Shown: in pieces, positions 14,612 through 26,563 of the stretch
Layout of the letters: each line of letters starts with the position of its first letter
Numbering within the stretch: position 1 is the first letter of the stretch
Source of the DNA: Todiramphus chloris collaris
Lineage: Eukaryota > Chordata > Aves > Coraciiformes > Alcedinidae
Reading direction: 5' to 3'
DNA: 64,000 nucleotides
Assembly (NCBI GenBank): GCA_025345505.1
Contig: JANVCC010000011.1
Coordinates: 14,055,928-14,119,927, forward strand
The notes under the pieces: model-generated
What the model saw: the letters and a program-made list of their open reading frames with translations, nothing else
The model's database searches: none
What the model was told of the DNA's origin: nothing
Made by a program: the position numbers and the translations under genes

Positions 14612-17572
14612 ATAAACCACTGTCTGGATGGCTGGGCCCAAAGAGTGGTGGTGAATGGAGTTAAATCCAGACGGGGGCTGGTCACAAGTGGCGTTCCTTG
14701 GGGCACAGTATTTTGCCCACTTCTGTTTAACATCTTTACCAATGATCTTGATGAGGAAATAGAATGCACCCTCAGTAAGTTTGCAGACAACACCAAGTTG
14801 TGTGGGAGTGTCAATCTTCTTAAAGGTAAGAAAGCTCTTCAGAGGGACCTGGACAGGCTGGATCAATGGGCTGAGGCCAATCATACAGGCTTCAACAAGG
14901 CCAAGTGTCGGGCCCTGCACTTTGGCCACAACCACCCCATTCAATGCTACATGCTTGGGGAAGAATGTCTGGAAAGCTGTCTGGCAGAAAGTGACCTAGG
15001 GGTACTGATCACCAAGTAGCTGAATATGAGACAGCAGTGTGTGCAGGTGGCTAAGAAGGCCAATGACATCCTGACTTGTATTAGAAATAGTTTAGCGAGC
15101 AGGACCAGGGAGATGATTGTCCCTCTACACTCAACATTGATGAGGCCACACCTCAAGTACTTCATTCAGTTTTGGGGCCCTAAATACAAGAAAGATATTG
15201 AGGTGGTGGAGTGGATCCAGAGAATAGCAACTCAGCTGGTAAAGGATCTGCAGAACAAGTCTTATGAGGAGCAGTTGAGAGACCTGGGGCTATTTAGTCT
15301 GAAGAAAAGGAGACTGAGGGGAGGCCTTATTGCTCTCTACAAATAGCTGAAAGGACACTATGGAGAGGTAGGTGCTGGTCTCTTCTTACAAGTAACTAGT
15401 AATAGAACAAGAGGGTATAGCCTCAAGGTGCACCAGGGGAGGTTTAAACTGGGCATCAGGAGAAATTTTTTTACTGAAAGGTTTGTCAGACGTTGAAACA
15501 GGCTGCCCAAGGAGATGGTTGAGTCACCATCTCTGAATGTGTTTAAAAGCCATATGGATGTGGTGCTTGAGGATATGGCTTAGTGGTAGACTTGGTAGAG
15601 TAGGCTTAATGGTTGGACTCAATGATCTTAAAGGTGTTTTCCAACCTAGATGATTCTATGATGCTAAGATGTCATTCACGAGCTGCTCCATGATCAAAAG
15701 GCCTGGCTACAGCTTCAAACAAAAGTGAAAATCTGTAGGTGCAGAAAATCTTACAAGTACAAATCTTTTGCTGACTTGGATGCCTTAAGATGACCATATT
15801 TATCAAAAAGACATATAGAAACATGATACAGCCCTTAGAGAAGCTTATTAAATTCATTGATTCATATTAATTCATAGCATGCTTCATTTTGAAATTCACA
15901 AATCATGAGCTTTGCAAAATAATATATACAAAACACTGAATTTAAAAAAAAAAAAAATTAGAAAGTTAGTAATGTCATGTAATCTAAAACTACAAAATTC
16001 TTGTTTTACAGTTACCTGTTCAAGATTAATCCTATACTTTTGTACTTTTTCATTGTAAATGCCAACTTGGTTACCTAAACAGGTCTCTTCTAAGATATAA
16101 AACATTTCCTACAGCAATTTATTTAACACATGACCTGTGAATGAGTCTGTGGGTTTTGTAGGAGGTTGCAAAGAGGGTCTCTTTAAGAATTTGTAGTCTC
16201 TGTTTGCCTTGAGGATTACAATGTCATCTCACCAATTACATGTACAGACAAAACCAATTTCCCTAAGTTCTCCTATCTAACCTTTTGAGATACTGATTTT
16301 ACCTGCTCATGGAGAATAGTTTTGAGCATGATACACCTGGCCTTTCTCATCAGGAACAGATGCTCTGTACAGCTCATTTCTAAGACCACAGGGAGCAAAC
16401 TATTTCTTAATTTAAAATATGACTGCTACTAAAAAGGCTAAAATGGCTACTACTATAACAAAATAAAAGCAAGCAGATATTAAAAAAAAAAGTTTATTCT
16501 AATTTCCAAGTTTAGTTATTCCTCTTGTTTAAAGAAAAAAATTTTGAATTATGATATGTCTTTCATTTAGTGGACATCAATAACATCTCTTCTTTCATTT
16601 GAACAGGATCTTAAGTCTGTGGCAAGTCTGCTTTAGAAAACATGCTGTTAGTGACTCATTCATGAATATCAACTTCATAATAAAATTTAAAATGTAATTA
16701 AACAAAAAGTGGGAATAAATTTATATAGTCAACAGTGATTTAAATAACTTCTATTATGCAAGAAAATCTCCTGTACTTATTGTATGTTAAACTGAACTGA
16801 CTTTTGTCATGTTCATAGACTTTAATTAAAAACATGGTTAAAATCTAATTCAGTTCTAGTTTCATTTCTAAGCTATAAAACTTAATCCAATATTCTGATT
16901 AAAATAACTTTGATTTAATTTGTACATATCTCATCTAATGTGCAATGATAGAAAACTTTTTTACTACTATAAAGAAAGCAATTTTCTTTTTGCAATATGT
17001 TATGATATTATAGATTGCATATTGCTTGAGTCACAGTTTTGTGGTAAGTTGAAAAAATTGCTTTTAGTAAGGAACTGGTATCTAAACCAAAAATTGCAAG
17101 TCTGTGAAATGTAATCAAGAATGTGATCAAGGATCCAATAAAAACTTTGACTAGAGAGTTCCTTCAAAAGTACAGGATAACATTTCTACTTTGAACCTAC
17201 TTCAATAGGATATATCTGCCATTTTTAGATTCACTTTATGTCTCAAAATCACTAGAGTGATTGTGAGGTAGTGATAGTACATAGAAATATGAAACACTTC
17301 ATTTAAAATATTTAAAATATGTAACCTATCAACTGAAGTTAGTCAGCAACTGGTTACAGCAGAGGAAAATTGGAAGGAGGCAAACTTTTATTTGAGAGTT
17401 TTAAATGGCAGTCCATTTCCAAAAAATATAACAGAAGAGCTGTCACCATTCTGTCCTTTCTCACTATATTAATTTCATTTTCAGAAGTTGCATCTTCTAA
17501 AATCTCCAACCAAAAGTGGACAATGAATGTTAATGAAGTTTAACAACAAATCTAATGGAATTTATATCCTAC

Positions 17573-17727
17573 CTCTTATTAATTGTAGCCCATGTTGCAT
17601 TAATGTTATCTGTCATCAGTTCTACTTTTCTGGTGTCATCTGCTGAATAATCACGGAGCAGCTTAAGTGCCATGTCATTTGCCACATCTACATTTATTTG
17701 CCATTGTCTTACTTCTTTTGAAAATTG
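17573..17727 (-). CDS. DMD: Dystrophin exon 54 (spectrin-like repeat of the central rod)
   Basis: On the minus strand a 155-bp block lies between a strong acceptor (pyrimidine-rich tract ending TTTCAG, AG at 17728-17729) and a good donor (GAG|GTAGGA, GT at 17571-17572). It reads 51 open codons plus two bases, starting at a codon boundary (Q-F-S-K-E-V-R-Q-W-Q). It contains LKLLRDYSADDTRKV and NINATW, which match human dystrophin exon 54 closely; human residues are about 2625-2676. The human exon is also 155 bp. The N-terminal six residues differ most from human (FSKEV against LAKDL). Family knowledge: this is part of a triple-helical spectrin-like repeat in the rod that joins the actin-binding N terminus to the dystroglycan-binding C terminus under the muscle membrane. 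The last two bases (AG) need the first base of exon 55, which is not in the window. Utrophin is the only serious alternative, and the residues fit dystrophin better. Confidence 0.97.
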
Positions 17728-17822
17728 CTGAAAGAAAAAGAGAAAGAAAAATGTTCACCATAGAATTATCACACACATTGTATGATTATTAGAGAAGGAG
17801 ATTAACAACTTACACATAAATA

Positions 17823-17860
17823 TAAAAAAAAAAAAAAAAAGAAAAAAAATAAAGAAAAAG
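17823..17860. repeat. A-rich tract near the exon 54 acceptor
   Basis: A run of about 17 A residues is followed by G-interrupted A blocks. It lies about 100 bp upstream of exon 54 in transcript direction, so it is a purine tract rather than the polypyrimidine tract of the splice site. Confidence 0.93.
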
Positions 17861-18375
17861 GACTTTCTCAGATTTACTGGAAACTAAGGTCAGTCTTTCT
17901 AAATGTTTAAATTCTTTAAGTCATAAGACCACAGTACTACTTCTAATCTCTGAGGAAACCAAGCAACCAAATCCTAAATGCCAGATAAAACATGATAGCT
18001 CATATTGATAAACACTGATTAGAAAGTTGATTATTATGTTCTGAGACACAGATAGATGGATGCCCTATTACACATTCTATAAACGATCAAGATTTGTGAT
18101 GTTAAATTAAACTGAGATGGAAAATACAGAGAAATAATATGTTGTGTCTAATATTCTTTTTTTATACTGTGGAATAATAGAGACATTTGGACAATTAATA
18201 CTTCTGCTTTCAGTTTTATTTAATTTATATTTGCAAATTGTTTATGTAATTAGTGCCATCTACTGGAATAGCACTAAATCTACAATACCAGTAAAATACT
18301 ACTGGTAAACCTACTAATATATTTATAATGCTAGTTTATGCTTGTTAGTGCTAACAAAGCTTTTTGTATCTTAGT

Positions 18376-18424
18376 CATTCTTTCTTTTTTCCTCTCCTCT
18401 CCTCTCCCTCTCCGTCTCCTCTCC
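18376..18424. repeat. Polypyrimidine (CCTCT)n tract
   Basis: An almost uninterrupted C/T stretch has repeated CTCCT and CCTCT units (TTTTCCTCTCCTCTCCTCTC). It is followed by a short GC-rich segment with GGGCCGGC. Confidence 0.93.
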
Positions 18425-20545
18425 ACCTGGGCCGGCTGTCTCACTACAGAAGCAAGACAGGAAATCCAGAACACTCATTCAGTCATCAAGCAGCTCCCAC
18501 AGTTAGACTGTTAGTCTTCTTCTCAGAGCAAATTTCCATATAAACACACTGAAATTGCTTATGTAATCCACAATGTGTAACAACAAAAAGAACGAGCAAA
18601 GATAACCAATGGTCTACTTGTACTTTTGTACTAAGTAAAGACTAGCACATTCCCTCTTATTCTCCCAAAGCAGTATTTCTTTTGAATCTTGTTTTAACTC
18701 AGAAAAGGAACTCCCCACAGAAAGCTGAACTTAAATATGTACTCTCTGATTAAAGAGTTTAAATTCTAAGAAAAACAAACAAACAAGATAATATTTTATG
18801 CACTTTTTACGCATCTGTTTCCATCTCAGAAACTCTGTAAATTGATTTTGGTTAAGATTGGGACTGATGTGTACTTGATTTTTGAATAGAGTCCAGTTGG
18901 AGTTTTTGGGGGTTTCCATTTTTTCCCACAAAGTCTTACTTATTAAAAAGCTGCTTCAACATCGATAGGTCTTCTCCATAATTTTAAAATGAAAACATGA
19001 ATTTCCTCTCCTGTGTTATTTCTTCGTGAGAGGGCAGATCACCCAATTACCATGCAGCAGATAATCTCATTACTAAAATAGCAACGTTACTGTTTTGAAC
19101 AAGGGAGCCTATTTCTACCAATCAAACACTAAAAGAAGGCTACTAACCCCTGCTCCTGAAAACCTTCTGAACACCTTATCGTTAAGCTCACTTAAGCTGA
19201 AGCTGCCCAAAATTTTTTTAAAAGTCATTCTCCTGTGTTAAGTACGGAGATGTAGTCAGGAGAGGTGGTAATTTTGTGCAAAACAACTACCATTCCTTTG
19301 GAAAAGATATAGGCAGGTGGTTGCTTTGGACGCAGTTTGCCAGTTGAGCTCCTTTCCTGTCAGAACTATATACAATAAATATATAAATGTTAATATTTAC
19401 ACAAATGTAATAATATATATAAAACTAAAAATAAATAAATTCTACAGTAATTATCATTTCAGTTTTGTAGATCTGTTCTACATTTAGTCTGTCCACCTCT
19501 ATTATACTCTTCGTTTGTCTTTATTCAAAATGATGCATTCATACAGCAACAGCTAAAGCACACTGACTGTTTGCTGCATACAGTAGAAAAGTTACCATAA
19601 CATTCTGTCTGTATTGTAAATTAATGGCCTGTAAACTTTACTTCGAAAATAATTTCTTTCTGCCCTGTCCCATGTGAATATAAATGACCTTACAAAACCT
19701 TCCAATCCCAGTTTTATAATAAAAATACATAAAGAACCACTACAAGGTTATTTCCAAAAGTGTTGTTCTCACCATTAACTTCAACATTAATCCATTAACT
19801 TCCTGACTTTACAACACTAGCTCATCACTCAGGAAAGAAACAATGAATACAGAGAGCTTTGCGGACAGAAACAATTTGTTTTTTCTACTTCACTGGAAAG
19901 TGGTATGTGATTTTTCAACAACTTTGAGGAGCGCCATGTCTTGCCTCAACTTTGTTCTTTGCACAGAACAAAGTGTTGCCGTAGATGTTTTAACTGCCTG
20001 TCCTACCAGAGGCCCATTAATTCCTCTTACATGAATATAATGAATATTTTAGAGTTAAATTCTTGGCATTATGTTTTTCCTGGTTTTCCTTTTATATCTT
20101 TAGGTCTCATTTATATTTTGACTTCTTCAGAACTTGTTCAATTTATTTTTTGAAGGAAAATACTTCATTACCTTAATTTTATGTTGAGATTTTTAAAAGC
20201 AGTCTCTTTTTTTTTCCTCTGTGTCATCACTGGAATTTGCTGAGTTTATTAAAAGGCTTATAGAATTAAGGCTGTAATTTTTCATGTTACTTAGGTATAC
20301 ATTTATTTTTCATTTTTAATTAAAAGACACTAGCTGATGTTATTAGGAAGAATGTCTGTGTAATTAAGGATCCTTGATTAAAAACAAGTAAGAAAATTAG
20401 ATGGGCTTTATTCTATCTCAGCATTGTCCAGTGGAACAAAATAAATTATACATAGAAGTTCAGATATAGCAGTATGTATGTACAGCATCATCCAATTCTG
20501 AGATAAATTCCCACACTGAGCAGGTATATACATCATAAATCTGGA

Positions 20546-20605
20546 AATCATAGAATGGTTTGGGTTGGAACGGACTTCTAAAGGTCATCTAGTTCAAATT
20601 CCAAA
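20546..20605 (-). mobile_element. CR1 3'-end scrap
   Basis: About 60 bp beginning AATCATAGAATGGTTTGGG and continuing through GGTCATCTAGTTCAAATTCC is the reverse complement of the extreme CR1 3' end. No further CR1 sequence follows, so it is a very short 5'-truncated insertion or a remnant. Confidence 0.85.
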
Positions 20606-23012
20606 TCAGGTTAGTTTTCTATCCTTTTTTATATGTATCTATAGCATGTTTTGTTTATATACTTGATTTTTTATTTATTTTTTTTTAACAAGCAATTCTA
20701 TTTCACTGTTTGCATCATAATCCAAAACATGAACTTAATTGTTAAGTGTTTTATTAAAATCAAGGCAGTACGTTCTCTTCCCTGGAATAATAAAAATCCA
20801 AAAAATATTGAGACTGTACATCATCCTGTACTGGTACACAAGGAGTGGCAAAAGAGTACCTAGTAAGTTGCCCCACTGCAAGACAGCACAGGGAAGCAAG
20901 ACAGCCTCACTCTTATCCAGAAACACACGGCATAAAGTTCACCCCTCAGGCTATGTCAGTGGAAGTCTATGTGGCCTCTTGACTCCCACTAGAGCAGGGG
21001 ATGTAATCAGACTGCTATTAAATCTCCTATTTAGATGCACAAGAAATAAGTGGTCATTGAAGAAAATGAAGGAAACCTTGTCTCCATTCTTCCACCTCTT
21101 CACTTTGGCCATCTCAGCTAAACTAGTGTAGAGGGAGAAGAGATGCCTCACTAGATCTTGCCCAAACAAGGAGCCAAGGAATGAATAGGCAATCCTAGCA
21201 GGTTTGTTTATTTATTTCTTTGTTTATTTGCTTATTTTAAACTCACTATTGTATTAAGAAGAGACTAGTTTAATACTAGGTTATGGTCAGATGTCTAGGG
21301 GATGGAAAGGAGCTGAAGTATGACTATGTACTATTTATACAGCTATAAGTTTCAACGTGCTGATTTAACCCTCTGTAGTCATGGAATTTAGTTCTCAAAT
21401 ATCAAACTAAAATAAAACCCAAAGCACCAGAACAAAAAATGCTTTAATCCTCATCAAATCAGCTCTGAATTAATTTCTATTTCAAAGGAATTATATTTTT
21501 AATTGTCAGCTAACATGGTATTGGGTTACTTTTCAATGTCAGAAGGAAATGTCTCAAATTCTATTAAAACTATCAGTGACCAAATAGAAGCCAGTTTTAG
21601 ATTTTTGTTTTATGCTGGAATTGTGAAAAGAAAAATAAAAATATATATATCTATAAAATCAAAAGACTGGTATTGCTGAGCTTACCATTTACTCATGTGT
21701 AAGGACACACTAACAGAAAAACACTAGCACAAGCACAGATTAAAAGTTCACTTAGAGCAGAGGGGAATTTTTGCACTAACTCAGCTGTCTCTAGGCAGAC
21801 TTATAATGTTTAACAAACAAATCAGAAGAACACTTGGTGACTACTTTCTCACACCAAGCTGTGTTGAGATACAAAGCTGACAAAATGAACATGTCTGAAG
21901 AATTTATTTAAGACTCACACTGGCCTCTCTCTTTCCCTCTACACAAATTAATAGAATGACAGCTTTATTTTCATCAGTGTAACAGCAAGCCAAAAACCAG
22001 CATGCTTACTCTACATATTTAGGGGACAAAAAAAAAAATGCATGTGTTTGGCACAGAAGTCTGGAAAGCATTTCTTTTTAGGACTTGATGTATTTATAGA
22101 TCCTTCAGTTTAGATAATACTATGCAGAAGAAATATAAAGATGCTAAATAAAAAAAATAATAAAAAAAAAAAATCCATTTTCCTTAGAATTTATGACCCC
22201 TTATCTCAAGCATGAAGAAAACAGTTGATGCTGTCACATCTGAGAAGTTTTCATGAGGGATATGACACAATAGGAAATACTGGCAGACAAAGATAACTCC
22301 TCTAGGAAAGCTGGCACAAATGAAAGAGAAAATTAAAAGAAGGGAAAAAGCAAAGACACCCCCCCAAAATTCTTTAAGAAAAAGGTGACTTACTTCCAGA
22401 CTTGAGGGAGAATGGCTAATTAAAACCAAACAATGAAAGTAAACAACCATGGATCAGTAGAGCTTGTTCATGTTCATATCATCATGAAGGCACAGCAAGT
22501 TAAGATGGATAAACTGTGATTCTGAAATTATAGACTAATTTCTGTAACCTGACATAATATGTCATATTGAATCCAGGCTGGGATGGGAATGGCTGAAGAT
22601 ACTGATAGCCCAAGTTCTTCATCTTTTTTTAAGGAGGACTGGAAAGAATCTGCAGGTATCCTTTCAAAAACCTTTTATACAAAGAGATACAGCCTATCAA
22701 TAAGGGTACTAGTATACTTTCTCTATAACTTGGTGGATGGAGAAGAAGAGCATATACTTATTTCTCTCCTTGGGAGACGTTGATCCAAAAACGTCATACC
22801 TTTTTTTGCAAAAAAAGCATTCACTGAATGAACCTCAACTAAGGTTGTAAAACAGTGGACGTAAAATCAATTTTTAAAACTTTACTTTCAGTTATTTTCC
22901 TATGTAAGTAATTTGTGTTTGAGATATAAGACACTCCAACACAATGACGTAAGACTTCATTTGCACAGAACTGTCTTTTTGTTAATTGAGTCTTTGCAAA
23001 AGACTTTGTTGA

Positions 23013-23015
<3 letters not shown>

Positions 23016-23063
<48 letters not shown>
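23016..23063. repeat. 48-nt pure T run
   Basis: There are forty-eight uninterrupted T residues on the plus strand, which is poly-A in the DMD transcript. The true length is probably variable and may be affected by assembly. Confidence 0.97.
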
Positions 23064-23067
<4 letters not shown>

Positions 23068-24457
23068 CAAACACTGGGCAGAAGCCAGAACTCTATCTCT
23101 GCAGAAAGACAATGACAAATGGGAGTCCTCTATGCTGAATGACAGTAGGATACATAATCTATAACTCTTTCCATTACATTAGTGAGTGATTGCCCTTGTT
23201 TACCATAATCCACCCTTCCCAAGCAATGACCCTTATGGTATAATCTTAAATAAGAAAACTTAACCACCCTCAGCCCTAAAGAAATGGGCACATTTTTATG
23301 GTTTTTTACAGGCAAGGAAAAAATAAAATAAAAAAAAAGACATGCAGAAACACCAACAGATTTTTTATCTGCTTCTAATGGAAAGGCAATGACTAACTGA
23401 TGTTGGAGATAGATGAAACCCAATCATTCTGCAAAAACAACTGATGAGGACCTCACCCCACTATTCTTCATAGCAGTTCATTACCATTCAGCTGTGCAAA
23501 TAAGACTGTTCTAAGTCTGCAAACTTTAACCAAACAGCTGAGTGGTAGGAGTTTAAAAAAAAAAAAAATCTGGTGGGCACAAAAGGAGAACATATCAGAA
23601 GATATTTGTGTGACTAGTCTCCTGAATAACTAAAATGTGATGTTCCATTAACATGGAGGCAAAACTCACTTTAAGAGGCTGATCAATTGGTTGGTTTCAA
23701 TCTTACTTTCCCCAACCAGAAAATGAGATATCATTAATCTGAAACAGCTGTTCTCAAAATTTATTCATGAAGAATGTCACCAAAGTACGACTATTTCCAT
23801 AGCAAGAAACAAAAACAGATGCAACAGTTATTTTGCATTGCTATTTGAGGAATAGCTCAGCTATGTTAAGTTGACTGAGGTGCACATTTTAAAACCTAGA
23901 ATGTGACATGTGTGCTAAAATCACAGGAGCACCCATTTTATTTTTTTGCAGTTAATAACCCTGACAATGTTGAATCTAGTGAGATCATCTTGTAGCAAAT
24001 CTAAAATGCTCAACTATAAAAATGTCTCCTTATAGTTTGTTATGTTTTTGTTGTGGGGTTTGTTTTTTTTTCCTCCCCTTTTCTTAACTACTTCCAGACA
24101 ACCTATACAGCTTCATTATCAATGCAGACAGACATACCAATACTATAGGATTTCCCAGTCTGCAGTACCAGTGCAGCTGAAGGTGTTGTACAGAAGGGAT
24201 GAGAAATACTTGTGCCGAAAAGTAGGTATTTCTCCTGCAAGATCAGCCTGTTGTGACTGGTAAATTAAGACCAATTTCATTCAAGGATTATGTGTCACAT
24301 ATTTTAGACATTGTAAGTTAATATCTTTCTGATGTTTTTTTGTGGGAAATAAGGAATAAAGAGGTTGTACTCAATGTGCACTGTCCAATAGTTAGAGGAC
24401 ATTTTCTTTAACAATACAATTAACTCAAGCAGAAGTATTTTAATTCTCAGTAGTGAC

Positions 24458-24669
24458 CTTAAGCTCAGTGTTCTGCTTTTTCAGAGCTTCCACAGTGTAG
24501 GAAATATCTTTCCACGACTCAAGCTTCACTTTTGCTTGTTCAAGAACCTGATCAGCTTCTTGTTTAGCTTCTAGCCACTGTGTTGAATCCTTTAACATCT
24601 CATGAAGCTGCTGTCTCCGGCTTTGGAGGTGTCCATGCACTTCATCCCACTGGTTCTGTATCTTTTCAA
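24458..24669 (-). CDS. DMD: Dystrophin exon 53 (spectrin-like repeat of the central rod)
   Basis: This is a 212-bp minus-strand exon, the same length as human exon 53. The acceptor is TTTCACCAG (AG at 24670-24671), preceded by a T-rich tract. The first two bases (TT) complete an isoleucine codon begun by the last A of exon 52. Seventy codons follow and the exon ends on a codon boundary at AAG. Recognisable pieces are EKIQNQWDEV, RRQQL, EMLKDSTQWLEAK and KLESWK, all close to human residues about 2554-2624. The C-terminal end (EALKKQNTELK) is more diverged. The block has the amphipathic, Glu/Lys/Gln/Leu-rich, Trp-marked pattern of a spectrin-like helix. The donor is odd: AAG|GTCACT has C at +3 and +5, unlike the GTRAGT consensus. 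Reading through it meets a stop five codons later, so no downstream donor gives a continuous frame. The boundary is chosen by the exact length and by homology. Confidence 0.97.
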
Positions 24670-26563
24670 CTGGTGAAACACAAAGGAAAAACCAAAGATG
24701 AGTCACTTAAAAGCTTTTTCATTCTTTCTTTAAGGGAGTGAAAAATAATATTTAAATCTTTCTGAAAATGTCCATGCTGGAGAGCTCTTGTACTTTTAAG
24801 CTGCAATTGCAACTAAGTTTACTTTAATGAGCAAGAACAGATAAATTGTTCTGGGTCACACAGTATGACACCATGGTACACAGCATGTGTTTTGATGCAT
24901 ATGCAGCCAGAAATCCCAGGTTCATACCTCAAGAAGTTTTAAGAAACAGGAAAAAGACACACAGTTGAGAAAAATCATGAAAAATAACCTTTCATTCTTA
25001 TTAAACCAAAAGAAAGTCTAATATTTTCTGAAGAATGAGTCCTTCAAGGACTTCAGTAATATGTTAAAGATTTGTTGCAAGATATAATTAAAAGCTATAA
25101 TTTCTTATTTCATTAAGGCAAATGTTAGGAGGCTACAAGAGCTAAAATCTTTCTAATATGTTCATGTTAGTTATAAAATAACAATTAGTTTTATCTACTA
25201 TTTGAATGAAAAATGATTTGTGGGAACTTAATAATCACTAAAATAACTGATAATAAGTGTTGCCTAGCATCCATCATCAGATTTGTCCATAGTAGCATAA
25301 AACTATCAAGAGATCTAGTCATCCAGGAAGTTGAAGTTTGGAAAAAAACCCCACACCCAAAAAAGCAAACAAAACCAAAACTCCACAAACAATAAAATCT
25401 ATTCTCTCCATAAAGAAACAGGCATTTGATTTTTTTTCTTTTTTCCTTTTTTTTTTTTTTTTTAATTCCATGAGTATAGTAAGCACAAACTACATTCTCA
25501 ATATTTTTGTGATGGCTGCCTCACTTTCCACAGTGTTACTGCCATTTATTTCTTGCAAATAACTCCTTTCCCATTAGACTGAGACATTCAGTGTTAACTT
25601 TTCATTCCTAGCAACCTGGACATTTTGGTTTTAATAAGAAATGTTGATATTTCTTACCAACAAAAATCAAAATACTTATAGATGGATCTGTTATGTAATG
25701 TCTCATGAGGTTTTTACCTAAGACATATTAATAGCCTTTTACTAGGGACTGTGCTTTTCTCAGCAAGACTGAGATTTTCATCACATACAACTGACCTGAG
25801 ATTCCATGAAGACCAATTCTCACACCCAAGAGAGGAATGAGGCTGCATTATGAAAGCTGCATTCAGGACATTTCAGGAGCCCATTTACACAAGTGACTAT
25901 AAATATAGGAGATCAAAGACTATGAAACATATCTCATTGTGAAAACACTTGGATTATTTCCCTCAAAACAGGAAAAGAAAAGCTTCTGACATGGACATTT
26001 AAAATATAACGTGTAATAGTTTTGCTTTATTACAGATTGTAATTAAAGAATTCAGGAAGTTACTAGGTAATCTAAACAAAAAAAAAAGATTGTTTTCTTG
26101 AACTACTGAGTGACAAGCCCCAGTCAACAAAGTACTTCAGTTGGGGATAAACACACCATGACCTCTACATAATAAATCTGGCCTTTCTGAGTTGGAATAT
26201 ATCAAATAGTGCAGTACCATGTAGGACAAAATGTGTAGAAATAATTTATTATAGAGGTCTTTACAATTATGATAATATTATTTAATTTAATGCAACAAAA
26301 ATCCCTTTGTTATTGTAAATTTATATCTTCTACATGGTGCTCCCATTTAAATGCAGACTATTAATTGGGTCTTGAATAGCAAAAAAAGCCCAAGCCTCTA
26401 AAGCTTAGAGAATTCACTTCCAAAATATACTGAAAACCACAGTGTAAAGCAGTGTCTCTTAAGGATATATTTTGGTCCTGTAGATAGTCTTTAGTGGGAT
26501 GTTTCCTACAGAAGGAAAGTTGAACACCACTTACAGATTTATGACAAACAAAAAAGCTCAGAC

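Larger units (their letters stand above)
13975..15663 (+). mobile_element. CR1 LINE, 5'-truncated, interrupted by an LTR
   Basis: Translation gives the CR1 reverse-transcriptase region: VDVVYLDFIKTFNTVSHRVL before the insertion, then [40 protein letters not shown] and [20 protein letters not shown] after it. A thumb-like C-terminal part follows, then the 3' end typical of avian CR1 (CCAACCTAGATGATTCTATG), finishing near 15663. The catalytic FADD is FADN here. In-frame stops fall at about 15017 and 15343, so the copy is dead but only mildly decayed. The 5' limit is approximate. The element is antisense to DMD. Confidence 0.92.
1..17572 (-). other. DMD: DMD intron 54, partial (3' side of exon 54)
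   Basis: This is AT-rich non-coding sequence downstream, in transcript direction, of exon 54. I searched it for the expected exon 55 (190 bp in human) and saw no matching translation, so intron 54 is at least 17.5 kb here. It holds a CR1 fragment at 4841, a CR1 with a nested LTR at 13975-15663, a (TG)n at 9062, a small duplication at 6501 and simple A-rich tracts. In 1-4473, 5150-6500, 6550-9060, 9090-13970 and 15665-17570 I see no gene or recognisable element beyond short AT-rich runs. Confidence 0.9.
17728..24457 (-). other. DMD: DMD intron 53, complete
   Basis: This is a complete intron of 6,730 bp between exons 53 and 54. I recall the human intron as roughly 21 kb, so this one is strongly shortened. 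It contains a poly-A/AAAG tract close to the exon 54 acceptor (17823), a pyrimidine-rich CCTCT tract (18376), a 60-bp CR1 scrap (20546) and a 48-nt T run (23016). I see nothing else recognisable in 18430-20540, 20610-23010 or 23070-24450. Confidence 0.93.
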
